Shown here piece after piece: positions 16,810 through 24,816 of a stretch of DNA of 54,702 nucleotides (position 1 is the first letter of the stretch; every line of letters starts with the position of its first letter). This stretch comes from Micrococcales bacterium. GTDB taxonomy: Bacteria > Actinomycetota > Actinomycetes > S36-B12 > GCA-2699445. The stretch lies in NCBI GenBank assembly GCA_002699445.1, contig PAAU01000063.1, positions 74,691-129,392 on the forward strand, given 5' to 3'. The notes beneath the pieces are model-generated. The model searched no databases and had not been told where the DNA came from. It saw nothing but the letters and a program-made list of their open reading frames with translations. A program made the position numbers and the translations under genes.

Positions 16810-18707
16810 AGGAAACTCAACGCAGAAGCGATGTCGTCATCCGATTCGCCGGCGACTCCGGTGACGGTATGCAGCTAACGGGCGATCGATTTACCTCCGC
16901 CACCGCGTCCTTCGGCAACGATCTTTCCACGCTCCCCGACTTCCCAGCCGAGATTCGCGCGCCAGCTGGGACTCTACCTGGCGTTTCCGCATTCCAAATC
17001 CATTTTGCGGATCACGACATCATGACCCCCGGCGATGCGCCCGATGTGTTGGTGGCCATGAATCCCGCTGCTTTGAAAGCCAACATCGATGACCTCTCCG
17101 CTAATGGAACTGTGATCGTCAATACCGACGAATTCACCAAGCGGGCAGTGCAAAAAGTCGGTTACGAGGCGAATCCGCTGGAGGATGGTTCGCTCGAGAA
17201 ATTTTCGGTACACGAGATTCCGCTAACTTCCTTGACCGTGGGAGCGCTGGAAAGCTTCGACGTCACCAAAAAGGAAGCAGAACGTGCCAAGAACATGTTC
17301 GCTCTTGGCCTCTTGTCCTGGCTGTACAGTCGCCCCGTCGACCAAACTCGCGACTTCCTGACCGAGAAATTCGGTCGCAAACCCGAAATTCTGGCGGCCA
17401 ACCTCGCAGCCCTGGAAGCCGGATGGTCTTTCGGAGAAACGACCGAAGCGTTTGAGGTGCAGTACGAGGTCGGCAAAGCTGCTTTACCTGCAGGCGTCTA
17501 CCGCAACATCACCGGAAATCTAGCCCTGTCCTACGGATTGGTCGCCGCTGCACAACGGACAGGCCTTGGCATGTTTTTGGGTACCTATCCGATTACGCCA
17601 GCGTCTGACATCCTGCACGAGCTCAGCCGCCATAAGCGCTTCGGCATCACCACATTCCAGGCCGAAGACGAGATCGCCGGCATCGGGGCGGCTTTGGGAG
17701 CGGCCTACGGCGGGTCAATCGGGGTCACAACAACCAGTGGCCCAGGACTGGCTTTGAAGTCGGAAACTCTGGGGTTAGCTACGGCATTAGAACTACCGCT
17801 TCTAGTGATTGATGTACAGCGAGGTGGACCATCTACCGGATTGCCCACCAAAACGGAACAGTCAGATCTGCTGCAGGCGATGTTCGGCCGTAACGGAGAA
17901 GCGCCAGTGCCCATCGTGGCGCCACAATCACCGGGGGATTGCTTCTACGCCGCAATCGAAGCCATCCGGATCGCAACCCAGTATCGAACCCCGGTCTTGC
18001 TGCTATCCGATGGATACTTGGCCAACGGCGCCGAACCATGGCGCATTCCCGATGTGGAGTCCTTGCCGGACCTGACGGTTTCCTTCACCACCGAACCCAA
18101 CGACACTGACGCCAAGGGCGAACCGGTATTTCATCCGTTCCTTCGCGATCCCGAGACCTTAGCTCGCCCCTGGGCGATCCCAGGGACACCTGGACTTGAG
18201 CATCGTATTGGTGGGATCGAGAAGGCTGACGTTACCGGCGCCATCTCTTACGATCCGGACAATCACGATTACATGGTTCGTACCCGGCAGGCGAAAGTTG
18301 ACGGAATCGCTCACACTATTGAGCCGCTGTCCGTTGACGACCCCAGCGGTGAGGCAGATGTTCTCGTCCTCGGTTGGGGCTCTACTTACGGACCCATTGC
18401 CGCAGCTTGCCGCAAGATTCGGGATTCGGGTCTGCAGGTGGCTCAGGCACACTTGCGACACCTCAATCCCTTCCCGGCAAACACTGGTGAGGTGCTGCGG
18501 CAGTACCGACGAGTCATCATCCCCGAAATGAATCTCGGTCAACTCGCGCTACTAATCAGAGGAAAGTACTTGATCGACGCTCGCGCCTTTAATCAGGTTC
18601 GAGGGCTTCCCTTCCGATCAGAGGAACTGGTCGAAGTGATCCGTTCCGAAATGCTCGGAGAATCCACTACCCGTTTCGAGTCGCTAACCGAGGAGAGTCT
18701 GGCATGA
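16806..18707 (+). CDS. korA: 2-oxoacid:ferredoxin oxidoreductase, fused gamma-alpha subunit (probably 2-oxoglutarate)
   Basis: 633 aa. Together with KorB it oxidatively decarboxylates a 2-oxoacid to its acyl-CoA, reducing ferredoxin. The gamma domain is N-terminal (VIRFAGDSGDGMQLTGDRFT, about residues 10-200). The alpha domain starts near 230 with GTYPITPASDILHELS, then QAEDEIAGIGAALGAAYGG, TTTSGPGLALKSE and GLPTKTEQSDLLQ. This gamma-alpha fusion is the KorA architecture of Mycobacterium, where KorAB acts on 2-oxoglutarate as an oxygen-tolerant route in the TCA cycle. Other 2-oxoacids are possible. The GTG start lies in the second copy of a 20-bp duplication. It overlaps korB by 4 bp. Confidence 0.92.
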   Translation: MKETQRRSDVVIRFAGDSGDGMQLTGDRFTSATASFGNDLSTLPDFPAEIRAPAGTLPGVSAFQIHFADHDIMTPGDAPDVLVAMNPAALKANIDDLSANGTVIVNTDEFTKRAVQKVGYEANPLEDGSLEKFSVHEIPLTSLTVGALESFDVTKKEAERAKNMFALGLLSWLYSRPVDQTRDFLTEKFGRKPEILAANLAALEAGWSFGETTEAFEVQYEVGKAALPAGVYRNITGNLALSYGLVAAAQRTGLGMFLGTYPITPASDILHELSRHKRFGITTFQAEDEIAGIGAALGAAYGGSIGVTTTSGPGLALKSETLGLATALELPLLVIDVQRGGPSTGLPTKTEQSDLLQAMFGRNGEAPVPIVAPQSPGDCFYAAIEAIRIATQYRTPVLLLSDGYLANGAEPWRIPDVESLPDLTVSFTTEPNDTDAKGEPVFHPFLRDPETLARPWAIPGTPGLEHRIGGIEKADVTGAISYDPDNHDYMVRTRQAKVDGIAHTIEPLSVDDPSGEADVLVLGWGSTYGPIAAACRKIRDSGLQVAQAHLRHLNPFPANTGEVLRQYRRVIIPEMNLGQLALLIRGKYLIDARAFNQVRGLPFRSEELVEVIRSEMLGESTTRFESLTEESLA

Positions 18708-19753
18708 CCGCTTCCGAGATTCCGGCACTTGACCTCGTGCCCAAGACAGACGAAGTACAGAAAGCGAAGGACTTCAAAAGCGATCAGGAAGTTCGCTGGT
18801 GTCCGGGCTGTGGCGACTACGCGATCCTGGCAGCCGTTCAGAGTTTTTTGCCGAGCCTGGGACTTCGTCGCGAAAACATAGTGTTCGTTTCGGGTATTGG
18901 GTGTTCCAGCAGGTTCCCCTACTACATGGACACCTACGGGTTGCACTCTATCCACGGCAGAGCCCCCGCGATCGCCACCGGCCTATCGGTCTCTCGGCCT
19001 GATCTTTCGGTGTGGGTAGTTACCGGTGACGGCGATGCGCTCTCCATCGGCGGCAATCATCTGATGCATGCACTTCGCCGCAACGTAAATCTCAAAATTC
19101 TCCTGTTCAATAATAGAATTTACGGGCTCACTAAAGGCCAGTACTCGCCCACATCCGAGCCGGGAAAAATCACCAAGTCAACTCCGCAAGGCTCGGTGGA
19201 TCATCCATTCAACCCAGTTTCGTTGGCACTTGGGGCAGAAGCCTCGTTCGTTGCCCGAACTATCGACTCAGACCGTAGGCACCTCACTGAAGTGCTTGGA
19301 GCCGCTGCCGCTCACGAGGGAACCGCGCTGGTGGAGATCTATCAGAACTGCAATATCTTCAACGACGGCGCCTTCGAACCACTGAAAGATGCTGGTACTA
19401 AGGACAGCCATCTGATTCGGCTCCAACATGGTCAACCCATTCGATTCGGTTCCGAAGACGAACGTGCCGTCATTCGCGACAACGACGGTCAGATCCGCAC
19501 AGTTGACGCCGAAACTGATGGCAATGTTTTAGTACACGATGCGCATGCCGAAGATCCAGGCGTAGCTTTCGCACTGTCACGACTGGCAGACACTGTCTCG
19601 TTGGATCGCACAGCGATCGGGATCTTCCGAGACGTGCAACGTCCTTCGTACGATCGTTTGGCACGCGAGCAACTCGAGCAGGCGGGTGACCCGGCCGGTT
19701 CCACCGACTTGTCTGACTTGATCGCTGGACCGGATACCTGGACCGTCGCCTAA
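18704..19753 (+). CDS. korB: 2-oxoacid:ferredoxin oxidoreductase, beta subunit
   Basis: 349 aa, the thiamine-diphosphate and iron-sulfur subunit. Cys33 and Cys36 (WCPGCGDY), Cys67 (GIGCSSRFPYY) and Cys216 (YQNCNIF) are placed as in other beta subunits to hold one [4Fe-4S] cluster. The ThDP/Mg motif is GDGDALSIGGNHLMHALRRN through LLFNN (108-137). The gene is translationally coupled to korA through an ATGA overlap. No dedicated ferredoxin gene is adjacent; the next gene is convergent, 7 bp away. The pair would feed reduced ferredoxin or the TCA cycle beside a complex I operon. Confidence 0.93.
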   Translation: MTASEIPALDLVPKTDEVQKAKDFKSDQEVRWCPGCGDYAILAAVQSFLPSLGLRRENIVFVSGIGCSSRFPYYMDTYGLHSIHGRAPAIATGLSVSRPDLSVWVVTGDGDALSIGGNHLMHALRRNVNLKILLFNNRIYGLTKGQYSPTSEPGKITKSTPQGSVDHPFNPVSLALGAEASFVARTIDSDRRHLTEVLGAAAAHEGTALVEIYQNCNIFNDGAFEPLKDAGTKDSHLIRLQHGQPIRFGSEDERAVIRDNDGQIRTVDAETDGNVLVHDAHAEDPGVAFALSRLADTVSLDRTAIGIFRDVQRPSYDRLAREQLEQAGDPAGSTDLSDLIAGPDTWTVA

Positions 19754-19760
19754 GTCAGCG

Positions 19761-20894
19761 TCATCGCTGCCGCGGCCACCGGGAACGTTTCCTTCGGGAA
19801 CCACTCCGTCGCTCTTTTTGCCGCCGCAATTTTATCCGCAACCGGTCGGTTTTCTGCCGGTGCTCATCCTCAGAGACCAACGCTTGGTCAAGTAACGCCG
19901 AAATCACGCTCATGGCGAGATCCATAGGAATCGCATCGGCAGCTACGGACTCGGCAGGTCCCACATCAGCAACCTTGCCGTCACTAAGCTTAAGAGTCTC
20001 CGGATCCCCCACCACTCGACTGCCTGAACTCCGCAAGAGCTCTACTATCTCGGTCTGCCGTCGCGCGACTTCATCTTGCATCGATTGCGGCAGCACCAAC
20101 TTCGGTTCACCCGGGGGCACCTTCCGTTCCTCGACGAGAGGGGCATAGATCCCGCGTCGGATCCACCGAACCTGCTGCTTCACGGTCATGCCGGAGTCGA
20201 CCACTTTTCGATTCAAGGCGAGGGCCAAAGCCGACTCCGTCGCTGACATGGAGCGGTTAACCCGATCAGGAGAGCTCAACGTGCCACGGGCAATACCCAC
20301 CGCATCCTCAAAACCGTGCAATAGCACCTCAGGATTTCGAGACTCCGCGATCAGGATCAGGACTTTGTCTTCACCTACGACCTCTTGCCATTGCCGTATC
20401 AGCCCTAAATGATCCACCGAGCGCCACGACACATGATCCGATCTACGAAGGAAGAGGTCCTCGGCCCAGGGGGCCAGATCGGCAGCAGTCCCCGACTTGA
20501 CATGTTGCTGCCAGAGGCTGGGAATGATGTTGGTCAATGGCCTCAGCGTAATAAGGATGCGGACACGGCCACCCAGCTCGGCCACGATCTCCGGAGCTAA
20601 CTCCTGATCAACCCGATCCAGATACTCACTACTGATAATCGCCCGATGATCCTGTTCCTGGATCTCCCTCACAATCTCCAACCATCGCTCGGGTGAGCCG
20701 TTCACCCGCTCCCGCGTTGCGCGATAGTGGCTCATGCCCTTGCCGGGGTAGAGCACTGACTGCTCGGCAAGCCCTGGTCGCGCCGCGGCCAGACTATGTT
20801 GCAGTCCGGTAGTACCGGTCTTGTGCGGACCGACATGCATCAACACACCACCGTCGTTCCACCAGGCGTTGGAGTCTGCAGCTACCTCAGGCAC
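19761..20894 (-). CDS. Sulfotransferase-like P-loop protein with a basic C-terminal tail
   Basis: 377 aa. The N-terminal motif VGPHKTGTTGLQHSL (about 21-35) resembles the 5'-phosphosulfate-binding loop of PAPS-dependent sulfotransferases. RILITLRPLTNIIPSLWQQH (about 131-150) resembles the 3'-phosphate-binding segment, with its Arg and Ser. This is the shape of bacterial carbohydrate or lipid sulfotransferases. The acceptor cannot be predicted. The last 28 residues or so (from KTDRLRIKLRRQ) are strongly basic, perhaps a membrane- or nucleic-acid-contacting tail. No PAPS synthesis or glycosyltransferase genes are nearby. It is convergent with korB and divergent from the acyl-CoA dehydrogenase. 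Catalysis is not proven by motifs alone. Confidence 0.7.
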   Translation of the reverse strand: MPEVAADSNAWWNDGGVLMHVGPHKTGTTGLQHSLAAARPGLAEQSVLYPGKGMSHYRATRERVNGSPERWLEIVREIQEQDHRAIISSEYLDRVDQELAPEIVAELGGRVRILITLRPLTNIIPSLWQQHVKSGTAADLAPWAEDLFLRRSDHVSWRSVDHLGLIRQWQEVVGEDKVLILIAESRNPEVLLHGFEDAVGIARGTLSSPDRVNRSMSATESALALALNRKVVDSGMTVKQQVRWIRRGIYAPLVEERKVPPGEPKLVLPQSMQDEVARRQTEIVELLRSSGSRVVGDPETLKLSDGKVADVGPAESVAADAIPMDLAMSVISALLDQALVSEDEHRQKTDRLRIKLRRQKERRSGSRRKRSRWPRQR

Positions 20895-20952
20895 GGCCCC
20901 ATCCTAGACAGTTGCGATCCTCATCCGATCAAGTCGACAGTCAAGGTGCTAC

Positions 20953-20981
20953 GTCACTCTGATGGTTGGAGGGCTTAGAGT
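20953..20981 (+). promoter_or_regulatory. Candidate leaderless promoter for the acyl-CoA dehydrogenase
   Basis: TAGAGT (20976-20981) lies six bases before the ATG, so transcription would start at or next to the start codon; no Shine-Dalgarno is present. A weak -35 (GTCACT, 20953-20958) is 17 bases upstream. Leaderless mRNAs are common in Actinobacteria. Confidence 0.45.
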
Positions 20982-20987
20982 CAAAAT

Positions 20988-22157
20988 ATGAATCAAGCCT
21001 TTGAGACGCCCGAGCGCGTGGCGCTTGCAGAAACGGTAAGAAAGTTCACTGCTGAGCAGATCGCGCCGTATCTATCGGAGTGGGAGTCGGCGGGTGATAT
21101 TCCATTAGAACTGCACAAAAGTGCTGCCGCCTTAGGCATCCTCGGCATTGGTTTCCCCGAAGCAGTGGGGGGTTCCGGCGGGGACACCGTAGACAGTCTC
21201 ATCGTCGTCGAATCGATCCTGGCTGGTGGCGGTTCCGGTGGAATCGTGGCGGGCCTATTGACTCATGGCATCGCTACCCCACACGTCGTGGACGAGCTGG
21301 AGCGGCGACGGGCCGCAGGAGATCATGCAGGAGCAGACCTGCTCGAGAACGAATTTGTTGCTCCAGTCCTTGCCGGGGAAAAGATTTGCGCTCTGGGAGT
21401 GACTGAACCGGATGGCGGCTCAGATGTTGCGCGGCTACGAACCAGCGCGGTGCTTGATGGCGATGACTACGTGGTCAGCGGTGCCAAGACGTACATCACC
21501 TCCGCCGCTCGCGCTGACTACATCGTGGTAGCCGCCCGCACTGGGGGTCCCGGTGCTGAAGGTATTTCTCTGATCGTGGTTCCCACCGATACCCCTGGCT
21601 TCGGGATAGTTCGCAAGCTAGACAAAATGGGCTGGCGATGTAGCGATACTGCCGAGATTGTCTTGGACAATGTACGAGTACCGTCGTCTTACGTCTTAGG
21701 CGCCGAGCAAGGATTTGCTTCGTTAGCTCGCCATTTCGTAGCTGAACGCCTCACTCTGGCCGCGACGGGATACGCCACTGGTCAGCGGTGCCTGGACCTG
21801 ACTCAGGAATGGACTCAGCAGCGGGAAACGTTCGGCCGCCCCCTAGCTTCTCGCCAAGTAGTTCGGCATACCTTGGCGGAAATGCATCGTCAGGTCGACG
21901 TCGCGCGGGTGTACACCCGAACAGTCGCAGCAACAACCGATCATGAGAACAGCACGCTGGCAGCAGTCATGGCCAAGCAAACCGGAGTAGCAGCGGGCGA
22001 ATATTCCGCCGATCGCGCGGTACAACTTTTCGGTGGAGCCGGCTATATGACGGGAACCGAAGTGGAAATGCACTTTCGTGACGTTCGGGTTTTGGGGATC
22101 GGCGGCGGAGCAACCGAAGTCATGACTGATTTGGCTACGCGCCTGTTGGGGTTGTGA
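20988..22157 (+). CDS. Acyl-CoA dehydrogenase
   Basis: 389 aa, an FAD enzyme introducing the 2,3-double bond into an acyl-CoA in fatty-acid or branched-chain amino-acid breakdown. The FAD/substrate signature is ALGVTEPDGGSDVARLRT, then YVVSGAKTYITSAARADY. The C-terminal signature is QLFGGAGYMTGTEVEMHFRDVRV. At the place where medium-chain enzymes carry the catalytic Glu (YEGT) this protein has IGGGATEV. The base is therefore probably the Glu of VAERLTLA near residue 250, as in long-chain and isovaleryl-CoA dehydrogenases. Substrate length is undetermined. It stands alone and faces the polyprenyl synthase across 43 bp. Confidence 0.92.
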   Translation: MNQAFETPERVALAETVRKFTAEQIAPYLSEWESAGDIPLELHKSAAALGILGIGFPEAVGGSGGDTVDSLIVVESILAGGGSGGIVAGLLTHGIATPHVVDELERRRAAGDHAGADLLENEFVAPVLAGEKICALGVTEPDGGSDVARLRTSAVLDGDDYVVSGAKTYITSAARADYIVVAARTGGPGAEGISLIVVPTDTPGFGIVRKLDKMGWRCSDTAEIVLDNVRVPSSYVLGAEQGFASLARHFVAERLTLAATGYATGQRCLDLTQEWTQQRETFGRPLASRQVVRHTLAEMHRQVDVARVYTRTVAATTDHENSTLAAVMAKQTGVAAGEYSADRAVQLFGGAGYMTGTEVEMHFRDVRVLGIGGGATEVMTDLATRLLGL

Positions 22158-22169
22158 TCGGATCTGTCC

Positions 22170-22182
22170 GCGGGCTACCCGC
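22170..22182. terminator. Short hairpin between convergent genes
   Basis: GCGGG-CTA-CCCGC lies between the acyl-CoA dehydrogenase stop and the polyprenyl synthase stop. It could serve both strands, but the stem is only 5 bp and has no U-run. Confidence 0.3.
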
Positions 22183-22200
22183 CGCTCACTCGTTGATGGG

Positions 22201-23202
22201 CTAACCCGTTCGCGCCACTACGTAATCGCACATCTGGCGCAAGGCATCGGTCGCGGGGATCTGCGGCAGCGCGTCGAGGCATTGAGCAGCTTCACTGGCC
22301 CACCGTTGTGATTCCAGTCGAGCCAACTCAAGTGCCGGATGATCTCGCAGTAAGGAGAGCGCTTCCGCATGCTCCACATCGTCTGTCAGCGGTCGGGTCA
22401 GCAGGTCGCGTAGCCGGTCCGAGGGATTATCGCTCAGGGCTAGTAGCGCCGTCAGAGTCGGTACGCCTTCGCGTAGGTCGGTGCCCGGTGTCTTACCCGA
22501 TGAGTCCGGCTCGCTGGCGATGTCGACCAGATCGTCCGCCAATTGAAAAGCGACTCCAATCCTTTCGCCGAACCGAGTTAACGCATCCACGATTGGTTCG
22601 TCCGCGTTAGCGAGCATCGCCCCGAAGCGTGCGGAAGTAGCGATAAGGCTGCCGGTTTTGTCCGCCAAGACTGACAGATGATGCTCCACAGCGGCATCGC
22701 CATTAGCGACCCCCACTGTTTCACGAATCTGACCGACACATAGCCGCTCGAAGGTTCGAGCCTGAAGACGTACTGCTTCGGGACCAAGATCGGCCAAAAT
22801 CTCTGAAGCGCGAGCGAAGAGGAAATCACCGGTCAGAATAGCGATCGAGTTACCCCAGCGTTGATTAGCCGACTCAGCTCCTCGACGCCGAGTCGCTTCA
22901 TCCATCACATCGTCGTGATAGAGCGTTGCCAGGTGAGTGAGTTCTACGACGACCGCGGACGGGACTACGCCTGACCGGGCACTGTCGCCATATTCGGCGG
23001 CCAGGAGCACTAAGAGCGGCCGGAAACGCTTCCCACCCGCACGCACCAGATGCTGGGATGTCTCAGTGACGAACTCGTCGCTACTCTTCACCGCCTCGTC
23101 GAGTTGTGATTCAACCGCCGCTAGACCTTCGAGCAGGCGTGACTCAAGATCCACATCCGCGACGGTGAATCCCACAGTCGCTCTCGTAGCGTATCGAGCC
23201 AT
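22201..23202 (-). CDS. Long-chain trans-polyprenyl diphosphate synthase
   Basis: 333 aa, condensing isopentenyl diphosphate onto allylic primers. The first Asp-rich motif is DDVMD (residues 97-101) and the second is DDLVD in QLADDLVDIASEPD. GGKRFRP (57-63) binds IPP. Residues four and five before the first Asp are Thr and Ala (LATLYHDD), small as in hepta- to nonaprenyl synthases and unlike short-chain enzymes. A menaquinone side chain is therefore the likely product. It lies 54 bp downstream of nuoN on the same strand and may be carried on the nuo transcript. In Mycobacterium a similar gene (grcC1) lies near men genes. Chain length is inferred. Confidence 0.88.
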   Translation of the reverse strand: MARYATRATVGFTVADVDLESRLLEGLAAVESQLDEAVKSSDEFVTETSQHLVRAGGKRFRPLLVLLAAEYGDSARSGVVPSAVVVELTHLATLYHDDVMDEATRRRGAESANQRWGNSIAILTGDFLFARASEILADLGPEAVRLQARTFERLCVGQIRETVGVANGDAAVEHHLSVLADKTGSLIATSARFGAMLANADEPIVDALTRFGERIGVAFQLADDLVDIASEPDSSGKTPGTDLREGVPTLTALLALSDNPSDRLRDLLTRPLTDDVEHAEALSLLRDHPALELARLESQRWASEAAQCLDALPQIPATDALRQMCDYVVARTG

Positions 23203-23256
23203 AGTGAAAGCGTAATACCATTACGACCGACTTGCCGAGGCGAGTTCGGCCTCCGG

Positions 23257-24816
23257 TCATCTGATGAAGATATCTGCCTGTGCGGCCCACTCCAGAACCG
23301 GCTGGGGGAAAATCCCCAATACGAGCGTTGCGGCGGCCCCAAAAGCGATTGCGGTTCGGGTGAACCAGGAAGGAACCGCCACGGCAGGGCCATCTCCTAC
23401 TGGATCCGAGAAGAACATAACCACGACGACTCGAATATAGAAAAACGCTGCAATGGCACTAGCGAGGACGGCTAATAGCACTAACCAGCCCTCTCCCGCG
23501 GCCGCTGCCGCTGCAAACACGGAGAACTTACCGATGAAGCCGGCAGTCAGTGGGATGCCGGCGAAGGACAATAAGAACAACGCAAAAGCACCCGCCAGCC
23601 ATGGGTGAGTTCGACCCAGACCGCGCCAGTTCTCCATCGCTGTGTTCTCGCCGGTATCGTCGCGAACCAGCATGACCACACCGAAGGCACCAACAGTTGC
23701 TAGTCCGTAGGTCACCAAATAGAACATGGTTGCGGCGAGGCCTTCCGGGGTGACCGCGATAACACCGAGCAGCAGGAATCCGGCGTGAGCAATCGAGGAG
23801 TAGGCAAGCATCCGTTTGATATCACTTTGTACCAACGCGACGATGGAGCCTACGAAGAAAGTCAGCGCTGCGATAACCCAGAATGCGGGCCGCCAATCCC
23901 ATTCTGATCCGGCAAATGCCACGTACATGAGACGCAGCAGGGCACCGAAGGCGGCCACTTTCACTCCTGCGGCCATGAACCCGGTTACCGGCGTCGGTGC
24001 TCCCTGATAGACGTCTGGCGCCCAGGAGTGGAATGGTACGGCGGCCACCTTGAACAACATCCCGACCGCGATCATGGCGATGCCGCCAAGCAAGAGACCA
24101 CTCATCTGCGGCTGAGCCGTGACTGCGTCAGCAATGCCGCCCAGGTTGACGGTACCCGCGAAACCGTAGACTAAAGCGGCACCGTAAAGGAAGAACGCTG
24201 ACGAGAAAGCACCCAGTAAGAAGTACTTCAGCGCTGATTCTTGGCTCAGCAGCCGTCGTCGACGTGCCATTCCTGCGAGCAGGTATAGCGGCAAACTCAT
24301 AATTTCTAAGGCGACGAACATGGTCAGCAAGTCATTACTGGCCGGGAACAGCATCATGCCGCCAACAGCAAAGAGGAAGAGCGGCCACACCTCCGTCTGG
24401 AGGTAGCCTCGGGCGGTGAACTGCCGTTCATCTTCTGATCCGGGCATTGCGGAGGCTCGAGCGGCGAAGGCATCCCCGCTGGGATCGACATGACGTTCCG
24501 CCATAGTCAATGCGGCCAGTAAGGCCACCAGCAGAATTCCGCCTTGTAAGAAAAGGGCAGGCCCATCTATAACAGCGGCGCTTGCCATCACTGGCCCACC
24601 AGAGCCTGCTGCCAGCACGACGAGAACAAAAGCGCCGATGAGGGAGCCAAACGTCAAGACCAGCTGAATCGTACGGCGGGAACTGCGGGGGGCAAAGGCT
24701 TCCACCATTACCCCTACCACGGCAGCACCCAAGACCAATGCCATCGGACCCAGCAATAGCCAATCCAACTCGGGCAACTCGATCGGGGGAGGCTCTACGA
24801 GGGGAAGGATGATCAT
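23257..24816 (-). CDS. nuoN: NADH-quinone oxidoreductase subunit N
   Basis: 519 aa, one of three antiporter-like proton-pumping subunits of complex I, with about 14 predicted membrane helices. Motifs are MFVALEIMSLPLYLLAG with the conserved helix-5 Glu, RRLLSQESALKYFLLGAFSSAF with the conserved Lys, VPFHSWAPDVYQGAPTPVTGF, and the broken-helix region RMLAYSSIAHAGF. The start overlaps the nuoM stop by 4 bp. It is the last nuo gene of the operon. Length and motifs are normal. Confidence 0.97.
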   Translation of the reverse strand: MIILPLVEPPPIELPELDWLLLGPMALVLGAAVVGVMVEAFAPRSSRRTIQLVLTFGSLIGAFVLVVLAAGSGGPVMASAAVIDGPALFLQGGILLVALLAALTMAERHVDPSGDAFAARASAMPGSEDERQFTARGYLQTEVWPLFLFAVGGMMLFPASNDLLTMFVALEIMSLPLYLLAGMARRRRLLSQESALKYFLLGAFSSAFFLYGAALVYGFAGTVNLGGIADAVTAQPQMSGLLLGGIAMIAVGMLFKVAAVPFHSWAPDVYQGAPTPVTGFMAAGVKVAAFGALLRLMYVAFAGSEWDWRPAFWVIAALTFFVGSIVALVQSDIKRMLAYSSIAHAGFLLLGVIAVTPEGLAATMFYLVTYGLATVGAFGVVMLVRDDTGENTAMENWRGLGRTHPWLAGAFALFLLSFAGIPLTAGFIGKFSVFAAAAAAGEGWLVLLAVLASAIAAFFYIRVVVVMFFSDPVGDGPAVAVPSWFTRTAIAFGAAATLVLGIFPQPVLEWAAQADIFIR

